64,000 bases of DNA, from positions 1 to 64,000 of the forward strand of contig CAWEOT010000007.1 in NCBI GenBank assembly GCA_963810775.1, read 5' to 3'. Shown here piece by piece: positions 17,181 through 27,033 of this stretch. Origin of the DNA: DATBVX01 sp963810775 (GTDB lineage: Bacteria > Pseudomonadota > Gammaproteobacteria > Steroidobacterales > Steroidobacteraceae). Both the position numbers and the translations under genes were made by a program. Below the pieces are notes generated by a model, which made no database searches, was not told where the DNA came from, and saw only the letters and a list, made by a program, of their open reading frames with translations. Positions within the stretch are counted from its first letter, which is position 1. Each line of letters starts with the position of its first letter.

Positions 17181-18146
17181 TCAAGATGCTGCTTTGCGCC
17201 AGGCAGCAGGTGGCACGCCGAACTCACGCTTGAAAGCGCGAGTAAAGGCGGCTTCCGAGTCGTAGCCGCTGCGCTCGGCCACACGCGTAATGGTTTCCCG
17301 ATCCGAACGCAGTGCTCGCGCCGCTAATGCGAGGCGCCAGCGCATCAGGTACCGCATGGGCGGTTCACCGACCAGCGCGGCGAAACGCTCGGCGAGTGCG
17401 GAACGCGACAGCGCCACTTCGCGCGCCAGCTCATCCACCGTCCAGGTCCGGCGCGGCTCTGCGTGCATCAAAGCCAGTGCGCGCCCGATGTGTGCATCGC
17501 GCACGCCAGCAAGCCAGCTCTGACCTCCGGGCGGAAGACTTTCGGCGTAGCGACGCAACGCTTCCACGAACATGACCTCAGCCAGTTTGGCAAGCGTCGA
17601 TTGGGCAGCCGGCCTCACACCAAGGGATTCGCGCACACCTAACCGCAGAAGGTCGCGCAACAACGCCGATGCCTCTCCGTCACCGATCGGGATACGCAAC
17701 ACGCGCGGCAGTGCTTCGAGCAGCGGACGCAACATACTGCGGCTGCAGGCGAGATAGCCGCACACGAGGCGCGTGACCGCGCCGCCGCCGCCATGACGCA
17801 TCTCGATAAAGTCGGCGTCGGATGCGGCATCAGCACGTGCCAGAGTGCCGGCCTCTATTGGCGTGATGCGCAGATCGCTCCCCATCACGTGCCCGTCGTC
17901 CTGCGGGAACAAGACCAGATCCCCGGTGGTCACATCGAGCACTTCCCCACCATCGGCCAGCCGCACCTTGCAGGCGCCTTCGGTAAGGAAGTGGAAATAA
18001 ACCACGTGCTCGGCCCCGGCCAGTCGCCGCCTGATGCTGTCCAGTCCGTATTTCCCCAGAATGCACCAGGGCGCAGTGAACTCGGCGTTGAGGTACACAG
18101 CGCCCTCGAGACTCACCGACCTGAGAACTCCTGACAACGTATCCAT
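17181..18146 (-). CDS. AraC-family transcriptional regulator with cupin domain
   Basis: 321 residues. The N-terminal cupin-like sensor domain runs to about residue 200 (YFHFLTEGACKVRLADGGEV, GDLVLFPQDDGHVMG). The C-terminal pair of helix-turn-helix motifs covers residues 215-320 (WTVDELAREVALSRSALAER and AERSGYDSEAAFTRAFKREF). It is divergent from the GFA-family gene across a 132-base gap, an arrangement often seen with this regulator subfamily, and so probably controls that gene. Confidence 0.9.
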   Translation of the reverse strand: MDTLSGVLRSVSLEGAVYLNAEFTAPWCILGKYGLDSIRRRLAGAEHVVYFHFLTEGACKVRLADGGEVLDVTTGDLVLFPQDDGHVMGSDLRITPIEAGTLARADAASDADFIEMRHGGGGAVTRLVCGYLACSRSMLRPLLEALPRVLRIPIGDGEASALLRDLLRLGVRESLGVRPAAQSTLAKLAEVMFVEALRRYAESLPPGGQSWLAGVRDAHIGRALALMHAEPRRTWTVDELAREVALSRSALAERFAALVGEPPMRYLMRWRLALAARALRSDRETITRVAERSGYDSEAAFTRAFKREFGVPPAAWRKAAS

Positions 18147-18278
18147 GGGGTTTCGGCCAAGAAGTGGGGAGTGTCAGCCAACACGCAAAGCGCGGCGGCG
18201 TGGATACTAACAACGCCACCTGTAGCCGACAATTTTGCGACCGCGCACATTTTCATCATCCACTGAAGAGGACCCAAC

Positions 18279-18725
18279 ATGACCGAATCTCGCTCCACCG
18301 CGAAAGCCTACAAAGGCAGCTGCTTTTGTGGTGCGGTTCAACTCACCGTGACTGGTGAGCCCGCTGCAATGGGCTATTGTCATTGCGAGTCGTGCCGAAG
18401 CTGGTCAGCAGGACCGGTCAATGCCTTTACGCTATGGAAGCCGGAAGCGGTGCGGGTCACGCAGGGAGCGGACAACATCGGCACTTACAACAAGACGCCG
18501 AAAAGTTTTCGCAAGTGGTGCAAGACGTGTGGCGGCCACCTCTTTACGGAACACCCTCTTTGGAACCTCACCGACGTATACGCCGCGACCATTCCGGACT
18601 TTCCCTACCAGCCGGGCGTGCATGTCAACTATCAGGAGACGAAGCTGCGACTCAAGGATGGCCTGCCGAAGATGAAGGATGTCCCCAAGGAAATGGGCGG
18701 TTCCGGCATCACGTTGGCGGAATAG
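18279..18725 (+). CDS. GFA-family protein (CENP-V/GFA zinc-binding fold)
   Basis: 148-residue member of the glutathione-dependent formaldehyde-activating (GFA/CENP-V) fold. The zinc cysteines are visible in GSCFCGAVQLTV, YCHCESCRSWS and WCKTCGGHLF. The founding member's activity with formaldehyde and glutathione is disputed, and most relatives have no known substrate. GAGGA precedes the ATG. It is divergent from the AraC regulator. Confidence 0.88.
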   Translation: MTESRSTAKAYKGSCFCGAVQLTVTGEPAAMGYCHCESCRSWSAGPVNAFTLWKPEAVRVTQGADNIGTYNKTPKSFRKWCKTCGGHLFTEHPLWNLTDVYAATIPDFPYQPGVHVNYQETKLRLKDGLPKMKDVPKEMGGSGITLAE

Positions 18726-18770
18726 CGCGTCGGCTCCGCACGGGTCGAAGGGAAATGAGATTTGTCAGGC

Positions 18771-19370
18771 CTACCCTTTGACCCGTGTGTCCGTCGCGAT
18801 CCAGTTCACCTCCCAGGTCTTGCCTCCATCATCGGAGAACGCCTGTTCAAATCGACACACATCGTGACTGCTGCACGAAATGACGAATCGAACGTAAATC
18901 GCACGGCCGTTGAGCGTTTCCTGGCTGAAAAACTCCCCACGTCCGCTCTTGAATTCACCGACCGTGGGTTCGGTAAGAACACCCGTGCTGCTATTGGCAA
19001 AGTTGAGACTCCATTGGTGCGATTCGGGGTTGTAGAGACGCAGGGACAGCCCTTCGATCCGGCCTGACGGTCCCTCGACGTCGAGTTCCACGAGATTAGC
19101 GTGCCCATTCCAGATCTTTCGGACCACGGACGTTCCCTCAAGCTCGACCCACGTCGTGGAGCCGGTCAATGGATGAAGCAGACGCGATACGTGAGTCTTC
19201 CAGGTACCGATCTCGAAATCGAAATCATGTTGCCCATCACGTGGAGCAGGACCCTGTTGCACGGTTGTGGCCGATGCGCCTGAGTTCTGTTCGGGGAACG
19301 TTTCGAGTAGCGAGACGGCGAGTAGGCTGCACAGGAGATAGGTCCGAGACTGCTTGATTGCATTCATCAT
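18771..19370 (-). CDS. Conserved secreted hypothetical protein
   Basis: 199 residues with a signal peptide (NAIKQSRTYLLCSLLAVSLL). The mature part contains HDFDFEIGTWKTHVSRLLHP, TSVVRKIWNGHANLVELDVE, SLRLYNPESHQWSLNFANS and the C-terminal WEVNWIATDTRVKG. I know this pattern as a widespread uncharacterised family in Proteobacteria and Acidobacteria, resembling DUF1579-like lipocalin-type sheets. No catalytic motif is evident. The ATG at 19370 is the first that leaves a normal leader. Confidence 0.8.
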   Translation of the reverse strand: MMNAIKQSRTYLLCSLLAVSLLETFPEQNSGASATTVQQGPAPRDGQHDFDFEIGTWKTHVSRLLHPLTGSTTWVELEGTSVVRKIWNGHANLVELDVEGPSGRIEGLSLRLYNPESHQWSLNFANSSTGVLTEPTVGEFKSGRGEFFSQETLNGRAIYVRFVISCSSHDVCRFEQAFSDDGGKTWEVNWIATDTRVKG

Positions 19371-19494
19371 TGGTTTTCCATGGTCCGAAACGGACGGCAA
19401 GGTACGCCAACACCGAAGTCTGATAGGAATATCTCCCGCGCGCTCGCTACTTTCGGACGCGAAGGGTGCTTGCGGCTACCTCAGGTGCCGTCTT

Positions 19495-21282
19495 TCAGTC
19501 TTCGGCCAGCATTCGAAGCCGCGCCTTGAACTCGGGTGTGCCGACTGTGTAGTGCCGGTTCGCCCATGCTCTATCCCCACGCAAAGCAAAACCCGCAGTG
19601 CTCGCGGGCGCGCCACTCTGCTTCCACGCGATGAAACGGGCACGCGCACGATAGTGCTCATAGAGACGCAGGAATTCGGCGAGATAGATCCGCGCCAACC
19701 GCGGTGATCCGGTGATCTGGAGGAGGTTCTCGTCATTCTTGAACGCCGAGTTGCCGCTCATGTTGGCGGAACCGGTGAAGATCGTGGGGGTGTCGGTCTC
19801 GGCATCGATCACGATGAACTTGTGATGGATGATGACGGGAGGAAATGGTGGCGGATTCTCACCCGGGAAAATATTCAACTCGCGCACGAAGCCGGGCGGC
19901 ACATTGTTGGCACTGAAGAACTGGGCGCCGATCGTGTCTTTCACGGTGCGGGAGCGATGGTAGATCTCGAGCGCAGCGAGCTGGTCTGCCGGAATATTTC
20001 CGGCTGCGGTCGGATGGAGCGTCGGTTCTGTGCTCGCGACGCGATTGACGAGCCCGAACATCATCTTGCCGCCGTCGCCTACGGCGAAACAGGCGTCGCG
20101 CAGCAACTTGTCAGTCGGCGTGAACAAGCAGAATACGACTGAGCTCTGCGCGCCGTGCACGGCCTGCACGATGGTCTCGATCGAATCGCTGTCATCACCG
20201 GGATTGCCCGGTTCGGGCGAAAAGAACACCCGTATGCCTGCATCGCCGATTGAAACGGTGTTCGACCAGCCCGCGCCGCTCTTGGTCGCGGCGAGCGCGG
20301 GATTTGGCTTCAGCTTCCTGAAACGCGCCAGGTAGAGCGTTGCAAGGTCCGGCGAATCGAAGGTATGAACCAGATTCGCCTGCTGGGTCAGACCCTCGGT
20401 CGTGTAGTTCGCCGAGCCGCAGGTGAGCCGCTTCGCCTCGGCCTGAGTCGCCGTCAGCAGCTTCTTGCCACGCACCAGGTACTTGTTGTGCATGATGTTG
20501 GCCTTGGTACGCGGGAAAAAGGTCACCTCGTCGAGCGTGTCGATTGCCTCCTGATTCGGGTTCGGCTTCGGATCACCGTTTTCGTCTTTCTCGACCTTGG
20601 CGTCGTACACGAGGCCGATCTTGTCTGTGTCCATGCGGCTCTTGAGCGCGGGAACGATCCAGAGTTTGTCGGTGAGATGGTAGATGGCGCCGATGGTCGA
20701 ATCGGCATCCGTAGTGCTGCGGATGAAAGAGGGAATGGGCTTCTGCATGCCGTTGGCAAGCCAGGTGCGCAGCTCCTTCGCCTGCGCGGCGCTGGGCTTG
20801 ACGCCACTCTGCAGACCCATCGCCTTGCACTTGCGCGAAAAAGCCTGCGAGGACATGACGGCGCGATTGAACCAGGTGCCGATGTGCATTTCGACGTGGG
20901 GTGGCAGAGCGATGGTGATCACCGACGCAGCCGCAGGCACTAACGCATGGGCGGTCTTCGTGCCGCAGACCGGAGTCACTTCGTAACTAAGATTGTCGCC
21001 GGCGCCAGAGCCGTCCAGGCGCGCATCCCACCACATGAATTTCTGGATCGGCGCCTCGTTGGAGGGGAAATCCGGCTGACCTTCGGCGGGCGGACCGTCG
21101 AACGACAGGCGGTTGGGGAGCCAGTCTGAGGCGGCGACTACACCGGTCTGCAGGTTCTTGAAGCCTGGCGTTCGCCGGATCGCGAAGCCGAGAAAGTCAT
21201 TTCGTGTTGCGCCATCGGGCCAGTCCATGGCGAGCAGCACGAGCGATGGAGACAGATAGGCTCTGACATCCACGGTAGCCAT
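19495..21282 (-). CDS. Phospholipase D-like domain protein with two PLD repeats
   Basis: 595 residues with no signal peptide. Repeat 1 has KANIMHNKYLVRGKK (about residue 264) and GSANYTTEG. Repeat 2 has PVIIHHKFIVIDAETD (about residue 485) and GSANMSGNS. In repeat 1 the position of the usual aspartate (HxKxxxxD) is glycine, while repeat 2 is canonical, so the two halves are not equivalent. PLD-fold proteins of this size include phosphodiesterases and nucleases, and the substrate cannot be read here. The neighbours on either side give no functional clue. Confidence 0.82.
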   Translation of the reverse strand: MATVDVRAYLSPSLVLLAMDWPDGATRNDFLGFAIRRTPGFKNLQTGVVAASDWLPNRLSFDGPPAEGQPDFPSNEAPIQKFMWWDARLDGSGAGDNLSYEVTPVCGTKTAHALVPAAASVITIALPPHVEMHIGTWFNRAVMSSQAFSRKCKAMGLQSGVKPSAAQAKELRTWLANGMQKPIPSFIRSTTDADSTIGAIYHLTDKLWIVPALKSRMDTDKIGLVYDAKVEKDENGDPKPNPNQEAIDTLDEVTFFPRTKANIMHNKYLVRGKKLLTATQAEAKRLTCGSANYTTEGLTQQANLVHTFDSPDLATLYLARFRKLKPNPALAATKSGAGWSNTVSIGDAGIRVFFSPEPGNPGDDSDSIETIVQAVHGAQSSVVFCLFTPTDKLLRDACFAVGDGGKMMFGLVNRVASTEPTLHPTAAGNIPADQLAALEIYHRSRTVKDTIGAQFFSANNVPPGFVRELNIFPGENPPPFPPVIIHHKFIVIDAETDTPTIFTGSANMSGNSAFKNDENLLQITGSPRLARIYLAEFLRLYEHYRARARFIAWKQSGAPASTAGFALRGDRAWANRHYTVGTPEFKARLRMLAED

Positions 21283-21368
21283 CGAAATCCCTCCCTACAC
21301 GAGGCTCCATGAATATCTGTGCGATGAACAGTAGTCATCGCACTGAGGGTTTGATGGCGGCTATATCT

Positions 21369-21749
21369 TCAGAGATCCGTCTTTCGACGTCCTTCGGATC
21401 TGCGCCGTTCGGGGCCCCCGTAGTCACGGCCGGGCAGCCCGTTGTCCCGGGCGCGCCGCCGGTCACTACGCCGGTCGCTATGGTGCTGATAGTGACATCG
21501 GCATCCACCGGGATTCGAGCACTCACGCAAGGGCAACTGGGGAGCTTCCGCGGATAACACACGCTTCTCACGCAGCGCCATCGCCGCCTTGCAAATGTAG
21601 TCATCGGCAACCACGGAACCGGTCACGATTGAAACGGCGTGCCAGGGATTGGTTATCCGTTGGTTGCGCTGCACCTTGCCGGAAATCTGGGAACGGAGAC
21701 GGATTCGATACACCGCCGCGATCAGGCGGTCCGACCATTCAGTGCTCAT
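21369..21749 (-). CDS. Small conserved hypothetical protein with Cys/His-rich and Arg-rich tail
   Basis: 126 residues. The central part reads NPWHAVSIVTGSVVADDYIC then FLSAEAP-like VLSAEAPQLPLRECSNPGGC, followed by RCHYQHHSDRRSDRRR. I recognise this pattern (HAVSI, LSAEAPxLPL, CxCxYxHxxDRR) from small uncharacterised proteobacterial proteins. The spaced cysteines and histidine suggest metal binding, and the Arg-rich tail suggests nucleic-acid contact; both are inference. It stands alone between the PLD gene and an MFS gene. Confidence 0.7.
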   Translation of the reverse strand: MSTEWSDRLIAAVYRIRLRSQISGKVQRNQRITNPWHAVSIVTGSVVADDYICKAAMALREKRVLSAEAPQLPLRECSNPGGCRCHYQHHSDRRSDRRRARDNGLPGRDYGGPERRRSEGRRKTDL

Positions 21750-21870
21750 GGGGCTATCTCGCGCTCGTTAATTTTTTGTCAAGACGAACGATAGGCCACG
21801 TCGGTTAAGAAATAAAGACTGGCGACCCCTTTAGATATGATCTGCGCCCGCCGAAGATCTGTCCTACAAG

Positions 21871-23124
21871 ATGCGGCCGCCCGACTCGAACCCCGCGCGC
21901 CCTGCCGGCGCACTCGCCCCCCTGCGCTACCGGCCTTTCGCGCTCGTGTGGCTGGCCACGCTCCTTGGAAACGTCGCGCTTTGGATGCGTGACGTCGCTT
22001 CCGGATGGCTCATGACCTCTCTTGATCCGCGGCCGGGCATGGTGGCGCTCATCCAGGCGGCGAGTTATCTGCCCGTGGCGATCTTCGTGCTCCCCGCGGG
22101 GGTCGTAGCCGATGTTTTCGATAGACGAAGCGTCATTGTCGCAGCGCAACTGCTGTTGTGCGCGGTTGGGATCGCTCTGGGGGCTCTGACATACCTGGGA
22201 GCATTGCACCCGTGGGGACTGATCGCGCTGTGCCTGCTCGGCGGCGTTATTACTGCGTTCGCGCAGCCGGCCTGGCAAGCGATCCTTCCTGAGGTCTTGC
22301 CAACTGAGGAATTGCCCCGCGGCATGGCGCTTTACAACCTCGGATTCAATATTGCGCGTGTGATCGGCCCCGCGGCTGCCGGAGCCCTCATTGCGGCGAG
22401 CGGCATCGTGGGGGCCTACGCCGCGAATGTGGTTCTCTTCATGATCGGAGCGGTTGTGCTCGCGTCGTGGAAGCACGCACCCGACCGTCCTGGCCGAAGT
22501 TCGGAACCGATGCTGAGCGCGCTGGCGACCGGTGCTCGCTTCGTGCGCGAAAATGCAGACTTGAGGCGCGTACTGATCCGCGCGCCACTCTTCTTTCTCT
22601 GCTTCAGCTCCTATTGGGCCCTGCTGCCTCTGCTCGCGCGCGAACAACTGCACGGCAGCCCGTCGTACTACGGCGCCCTGTTGGGATGTCTTGGTGCCGG
22701 CGCAATCATCGGGGCATTCGTCATGCCGCAACTGAGAGTGCGCTTAAGCGGCGGTAAGCTGGTGAGAATCGGGAGCCTCACGTCTGCGGCGACGACAATC
22801 GTACTGGCGATTACCAGGAATCAGCTGGTCGCGGCGACGGCCGCCGTGGTTGCTGGGACAGCATGGATGACGGTGGTCACGACGTTTCCGCTCGCTGCCC
22901 AGGCACTGCTGCCAAACTGGGTGCGCGCTCGCGGCATGGCGTTTTATCTGCTCGCTTTTTACGGATCGCTATCGCTCGGAAGCGTGCTCTGGGGACAGGT
23001 GGCTCACGTCTCCGGTCTGAGTACTGCGCTGATCGTGTCCGCAGTGCTGGGTGGCATCCTGGCGCTCGTCGCTGAGCGCCTGCCATGGCCTGGGGAATCA
23101 GTTGGTCGCGAGCCGTCGTCCTGA
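21871..23124 (+). CDS. MFS transporter (EntS/MFS_3-type exporter)
   Basis: 417 residues, about twelve membrane segments. The start ALAPLRYRPFALVWLATLLG and the loop VVADVFDRRSVIVAAQ mark the MFS_3 (enterobactin-exporter-like) family. The gene ends inside the end of the convergent MFS gene, a 27-base overlap of stop regions. The substrate is unknown. Confidence 0.88.
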   Translation: MRPPDSNPARPAGALAPLRYRPFALVWLATLLGNVALWMRDVASGWLMTSLDPRPGMVALIQAASYLPVAIFVLPAGVVADVFDRRSVIVAAQLLLCAVGIALGALTYLGALHPWGLIALCLLGGVITAFAQPAWQAILPEVLPTEELPRGMALYNLGFNIARVIGPAAAGALIAASGIVGAYAANVVLFMIGAVVLASWKHAPDRPGRSSEPMLSALATGARFVRENADLRRVLIRAPLFFLCFSSYWALLPLLAREQLHGSPSYYGALLGCLGAGAIIGAFVMPQLRVRLSGGKLVRIGSLTSAATTIVLAITRNQLVAATAAVVAGTAWMTVVTTFPLAAQALLPNWVRARGMAFYLLAFYGSLSLGSVLWGQVAHVSGLSTALIVSAVLGGILALVAERLPWPGESVGREPSS

Positions 23125-24355
23125 CGCCGCGCGCTCCCTGAGTTTCGCGGGCGCCGTTTCGATCAGGAACATCGAGAGGACGCCGCCGACCAGCGCGCAT
23201 CCCAGTTGCATCAGCATCGGCGCCGCCAGCGAGGTGCGGTCCGCGATGGGGCCGGCAATGGCCGAGAACCCGAAACCACCCGCGATCTCCCCAATGCCTA
23301 CGACCAGGCCCATGGCCGTTGCCACGTGTCGCGGCGAAGTGCTTTCGGCGGGAATCGTGCCCATGAAAAGCGGAAACACGCCCGACGCAAGCCAGCCCAC
23401 GAAGATCAGGGCAGCGAGGATCGGCAGCGGACCGGAATAGTAGAGCGCCGCCAGGGGACACAACGGCGCCGAGAAACGAGAATCCGACCATGATCGGCTT
23501 GCGGCCGAAACGATCAGACAGCGCCGGTACGATGAATGCCCCGATAGCCGCACACACTCCGAGCACGCTCATCAGGACGCTCATCTGCGAAGGGCTGAAG
23601 TGCCGGTAGTTCGTATAAAAGATCGGCAGGAATGCCCAGGCGAGAATCATCCACGGCACCATGAAGACGCTGATCAGCACGCATAGCCACACATTGCGTA
23701 CGCGCAACAGCTGGATCATGCCCATGTGCGATGCCGACGCACTCGCCACATTGGGTCCGGCCGGTGCCCGCGGCGGTTCGCGAACGTACTTCGCAATCAG
23801 GAGCGCGCAGATGAGGCCTGGTATGCCAGCGATGAAGAAAGACCAGCGCCAGTTGTAGTGCTCGGCGATTGCCACGAGGATCAGTGGCGCCGCGAACGAT
23901 CCCAGCAGGTTGCTGAAGAAGTTCTGCATCACGCCCATGTTGAATCCGCGCCGTTCTTCGCTCGAGACCGCCATGAGGATCGTCATGGCGACCGGCAGGA
24001 AGGGTCCCTCCGCAAGGCCCATCAGGAGACGCGATGCCAGGAGGACACCAAACGACTGGGCGATGCCCGACAGGAACGAGCACAGGGAGAACGACAGGAC
24101 GGACACGAGCAGGAATGGCTTGCGTATCCCGAGACGGTCCGACCACGCACCAAAAAAGTAGGCGGATAGCGCCCAGGTGACTGAGAGAGCCGATCCCAGC
24201 AGGCCAATCTGTGTGTTGTTGAGCTTGAGCTCCGCCGCAATGAACGGGCTGAGATAGCCGGCAGCGTTGCGATCGAAGAAGACGAAACCGAAGGTGAGAC
24301 AGAGGAGGAACAGTACGCCGGTCTCGTACGAGAACACCCGACTGCGTGCGTTCAC
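23098..24355 (-). CDS. MFS transporter, ACS (anion:cation symporter) type, frameshifted
   Basis: About 420 residues with twelve membrane segments. It shows FGFVFFDRNAAGYLSPFIAA, the loop GAWSDRLGIRKPFLL, and GLAEGPFLPVAMTILMAVSS, as in the ACS family of hexuronate, phthalate and organic-acid carriers. The frame breaks near 23465: GFSFLGAVV continues in another frame as CPLAALYYSGPLPILAALIF through ETAPAKLRERAASGRRLATN. GTG at 24355 with GGGA upstream is preferred over TTG at 24364. Its position before the GH3 gene may mean uronate or aldonate uptake, but this is a guess from context. Confidence 0.82.
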
Positions 24356-24451
24356 TGGATGCAATCCCGCATGGTTCGCTCCCCGGTTTCCTGCTGCGGA
24401 GTATGCAGACGGCCGAGGCCGCGGGATAGACTGAAAGGGAAGTGAAAGCCG

Positions 24452-26830
24452 TTACGTCGTGACTTCGAGCGTGACTTTCTTCAGGTCGACCGAATTCGGT
24501 CCCACCATGATTTCGAAAGACCCGGGCTCGATGACATATTTCATGTCCTTGTCCCAGAGCGCGAGCGCCTCGCGTCCGATCGTGAATTTGACGGTCGTGG
24601 TCGCGCCGGGAGCGAGAGTCACCCGCTGGAATCCCCGCAACTTCTTGACGGGCTGGGTCACGGAGCTCACGAGATCGCGTACGTAAAGCTGCACGACCTC
24701 ATCGCCAGCGACCTTGCCGCTGTTGCGAACGTCGACACTCACGGTAACGGTTCCGTCAATCCTGATCTGCGCTGCCGACAGCACAGGCGCACCGATCTCG
24801 AAGGTCGTGTAGGAGAGACCGAAACCAAACGGGAACAACGGCTCCTTGCTCGAGAACAAGTACCCGCGATGGGCACTTGGCTTCTCGTTATAGGTCAGGG
24901 TCAACTGGCCGACGGAACGGGGAAATGTGACGGGGAGTTTCCCGCCCGGATTCGCATCGCCGAACAGGATATCTGCCATGGCGGTGCCGCCTTCCTGCCC
25001 CAGGTACCACCCTTCAATCAGCGCATTCGCCTTGGCGGCGACGTTGACGACCGACAGCGGCGCGCCGTTGATCAGAACCACGATCACTGGTTTTCCGAGC
25101 GCGAACATCGCATCGGCGAGCTCGTTCTGTTCGCCGACGAGCTCGAGAGTCGTGCGATCGCCGAGATGGTCGGTGTCCCACGCTTCACGACTGAGAGCAG
25201 CGCTGGCGCCGATGGCGAGCACGATGGCATCCGCCTGGCGCGCGACCTGCACGGCTTCCTCGATGCGACGGCGATTCTCCGTCGGATCGGCGAGCACCAC
25301 GTTGTTCTCCCACCAGTCTCCCTTGTCGGTGAGGCGTACTCCTTCAGCACTCACGATACGTACGTGATCGCCGACCTTCGCCTTGATGCCCTCCAGGATG
25401 CTGACCGTGCGAGTCGGCACGTCGGAGTATCCGCCGAGCTGAGCAACCACCGCATTGGGGCCAATGACGGCCAGCGTCTTGAGCGCATCGATGCGCAGCG
25501 GCAGCGCGCCGTCGTTCTTCAGGAGCACCACTGCCTTGCGCCCAGCCTCGATAGCGAGGGCGCGAGCTTCGGCGTTGTCAGTGATCTTTTCGGCGTAGTC
25601 GGCATCGGCGTACGGGTGTTCGAATACGCCGGACAGGAATTTCAATCGCAACATGCGCCGGACCGCCGTGTCGATTTCGGCCTGCGTCACGAGACCAGCG
25701 GCGAGCGCTTCGGGGAGTTTGCTATACGCTTCGCCGTCCGGAAGATCGAAGTCGACTCCCGCGTGCAGTGCGCGCACACCCGCATGCATCAGGTCAGGCT
25801 CAACATGATGGATGGTGTTGAGTTGCGCGATACCCGAGTAGTCGCTGGCAACTGATCCCTTGAAGCCCATTTCCTCGCGCAGGATCTTGTCCAGCAACCA
25901 GGTATTCGCGTGCGATGGAACGCCATCGATCTCGTTGTAAGAGGGCATGACGTTCTGCGCGTTCGCACGCTGTATGGCCGCCTGGAACGGCGGAAAGAAG
26001 ATCTCGCGCAAAATCCGCTCGGAGATATTTGCCGGGGCCACATTGTTACCACCCTCCGGCTGCCCATGGCCGGTCATGTGCTTGAGCGTGGCGAACACGT
26101 GTCCAGGGGCGAGCGGGAGCGAATCGCCCTGGAATCCGCGCACCGCCGCGACCCCCAGCTCGCTGACGAGATAGGGATCCTCGCCGTAGGTCTCCTCGAA
26201 TCGCCCCCAGCGCGGATCGCGTGCCACGTCCACGACCGGCGCCAGCACCATTTGTGCACCCCGCGCACGGATCTCGCGCGCAGCGATGGTGAATACGCGC
26301 GTCAGCAACTGCGGATCCCATGAGCTGGCCAACGCGATCGCCTGGGGAAAATTCGTCGCCCCGCGAGCGGCATATCCATGCAGACCCTCTTCGTGGAAGA
26401 GCACGGGGATGCCGAGCCGGGTGTTGTTGATCGCATCGCGCTGAATGGCATTGACGAGTGCCACGGTTTGTCGCTCATCGCGAAACGGTTGTTCGAGGGG
26501 GCTGCTTGGTCCTTTCAGATCATTCGGCCGTGAGAACTGGCCGATGCCAGCCGGGTAGAGGCGACGTCGTTTCGCCGGATCGAACTGACCGGCAGCGTTG
26601 AGCAGCTCGCTCTTGTGTGACCAGATGGCCGTGATCTGCGCGACTTTCTCCTCGAGCGTCATGCGCGCCAGTAGATCCTCCACGCGCTGTTCCACCGGGG
26701 CTGAAGGGTCCATATAGAGAGTGCGCTGTGGCGGTTGCGCCGCGCTCGCGAGTGCGCATGCCAGCGAGGCCAGGACCAGACTTCCCCAGCGTACGGTGTC
26801 GCGCAGCCTTTCTCGCCGTGAGGTTTTCAT
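24452..26830 (-). CDS. GH3 beta-glucosidase/beta-xylosidase (BglX type), secreted
   Basis: 792 residues with a signal peptide (GSLVLASLACALASAAQPP). The barrel domain shows FHEEGLHGYAARGATNFPQA, DVARDPRWGRFEETYGEDPY, KHMTGHGQPEGG, and the probable nucleophile in GSVASDYSGIAQLNT (about residue 330). The C-terminal domain has GWYLGQEGGTAMADILFGDA and an FnIII-like end (VVQLYVRDL). It lacks PA14 and is the most BglX-like of the three GH3 proteins here. GAGGGGG precedes the ATG. A XylR-type operator lies 16 bases before the start codon, so it is probably xylose-controlled, and it is divergent from xylR. Confidence 0.92.
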   Translation of the reverse strand: MKTSRRERLRDTVRWGSLVLASLACALASAAQPPQRTLYMDPSAPVEQRVEDLLARMTLEEKVAQITAIWSHKSELLNAAGQFDPAKRRRLYPAGIGQFSRPNDLKGPSSPLEQPFRDERQTVALVNAIQRDAINNTRLGIPVLFHEEGLHGYAARGATNFPQAIALASSWDPQLLTRVFTIAAREIRARGAQMVLAPVVDVARDPRWGRFEETYGEDPYLVSELGVAAVRGFQGDSLPLAPGHVFATLKHMTGHGQPEGGNNVAPANISERILREIFFPPFQAAIQRANAQNVMPSYNEIDGVPSHANTWLLDKILREEMGFKGSVASDYSGIAQLNTIHHVEPDLMHAGVRALHAGVDFDLPDGEAYSKLPEALAAGLVTQAEIDTAVRRMLRLKFLSGVFEHPYADADYAEKITDNAEARALAIEAGRKAVVLLKNDGALPLRIDALKTLAVIGPNAVVAQLGGYSDVPTRTVSILEGIKAKVGDHVRIVSAEGVRLTDKGDWWENNVVLADPTENRRRIEEAVQVARQADAIVLAIGASAALSREAWDTDHLGDRTTLELVGEQNELADAMFALGKPVIVVLINGAPLSVVNVAAKANALIEGWYLGQEGGTAMADILFGDANPGGKLPVTFPRSVGQLTLTYNEKPSAHRGYLFSSKEPLFPFGFGLSYTTFEIGAPVLSAAQIRIDGTVTVSVDVRNSGKVAGDEVVQLYVRDLVSSVTQPVKKLRGFQRVTLAPGATTTVKFTIGREALALWDKDMKYVIEPGSFEIMVGPNSVDLKKVTLEVTT

Positions 26831-26845
26831 TCACGCCCCCTCTTT

Positions 26846-26859
26846 TGGTACCGCTATCA
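26846..26859. promoter_or_regulatory. Predicted XylR operator in front of the GH3 gene
   Basis: TGGTACCGCTATCA matches TGATAGCGCTATCA, the palindrome before the sugar porter, at 12 of 14 positions. It resembles the LacI-type XylR site described in Caulobacter (TG-TAGCGCTA-CA core). It lies between promoter and start codon, a place where a bound repressor would block transcription. Confidence 0.65.
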
Positions 26860-26972
26860 TAGCTGCAAGCCGATGTTAAACGGGCAACCCGTGAAGGACC
26901 GTTGCGCGTTAGGAGGCGTAGCAAGTGCCTAATATACTGACTAAATGCGCTACGATCATGCAGGCGAGGGGT

Positions 26973-26990
26973 CGGGTCGTGGGCGACCCG
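26973..26990. repeat. Inverted repeat (perfect 7-bp stem) in the GH3-xylR gap
   Basis: CGGGTCG and CGACCCG flank a four-base loop (TGGG). There is no following T-run. It could form a hairpin in either transcript or be a protein-binding dyad; its role is unknown. Confidence 0.45.
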
Positions 26991-27033
26991 GTTGAAACGG
27001 CGTATCTCATCAGTCCGGTATCTATCGATCTAT

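Noticed and set aside
21805..22731. Long minus-strand open frame opposite the first MFS gene
   Set aside because: Low-complexity Arg/Glu/Gln-rich translation typical of an antisense shadow; the plus strand gives a clear transporter.
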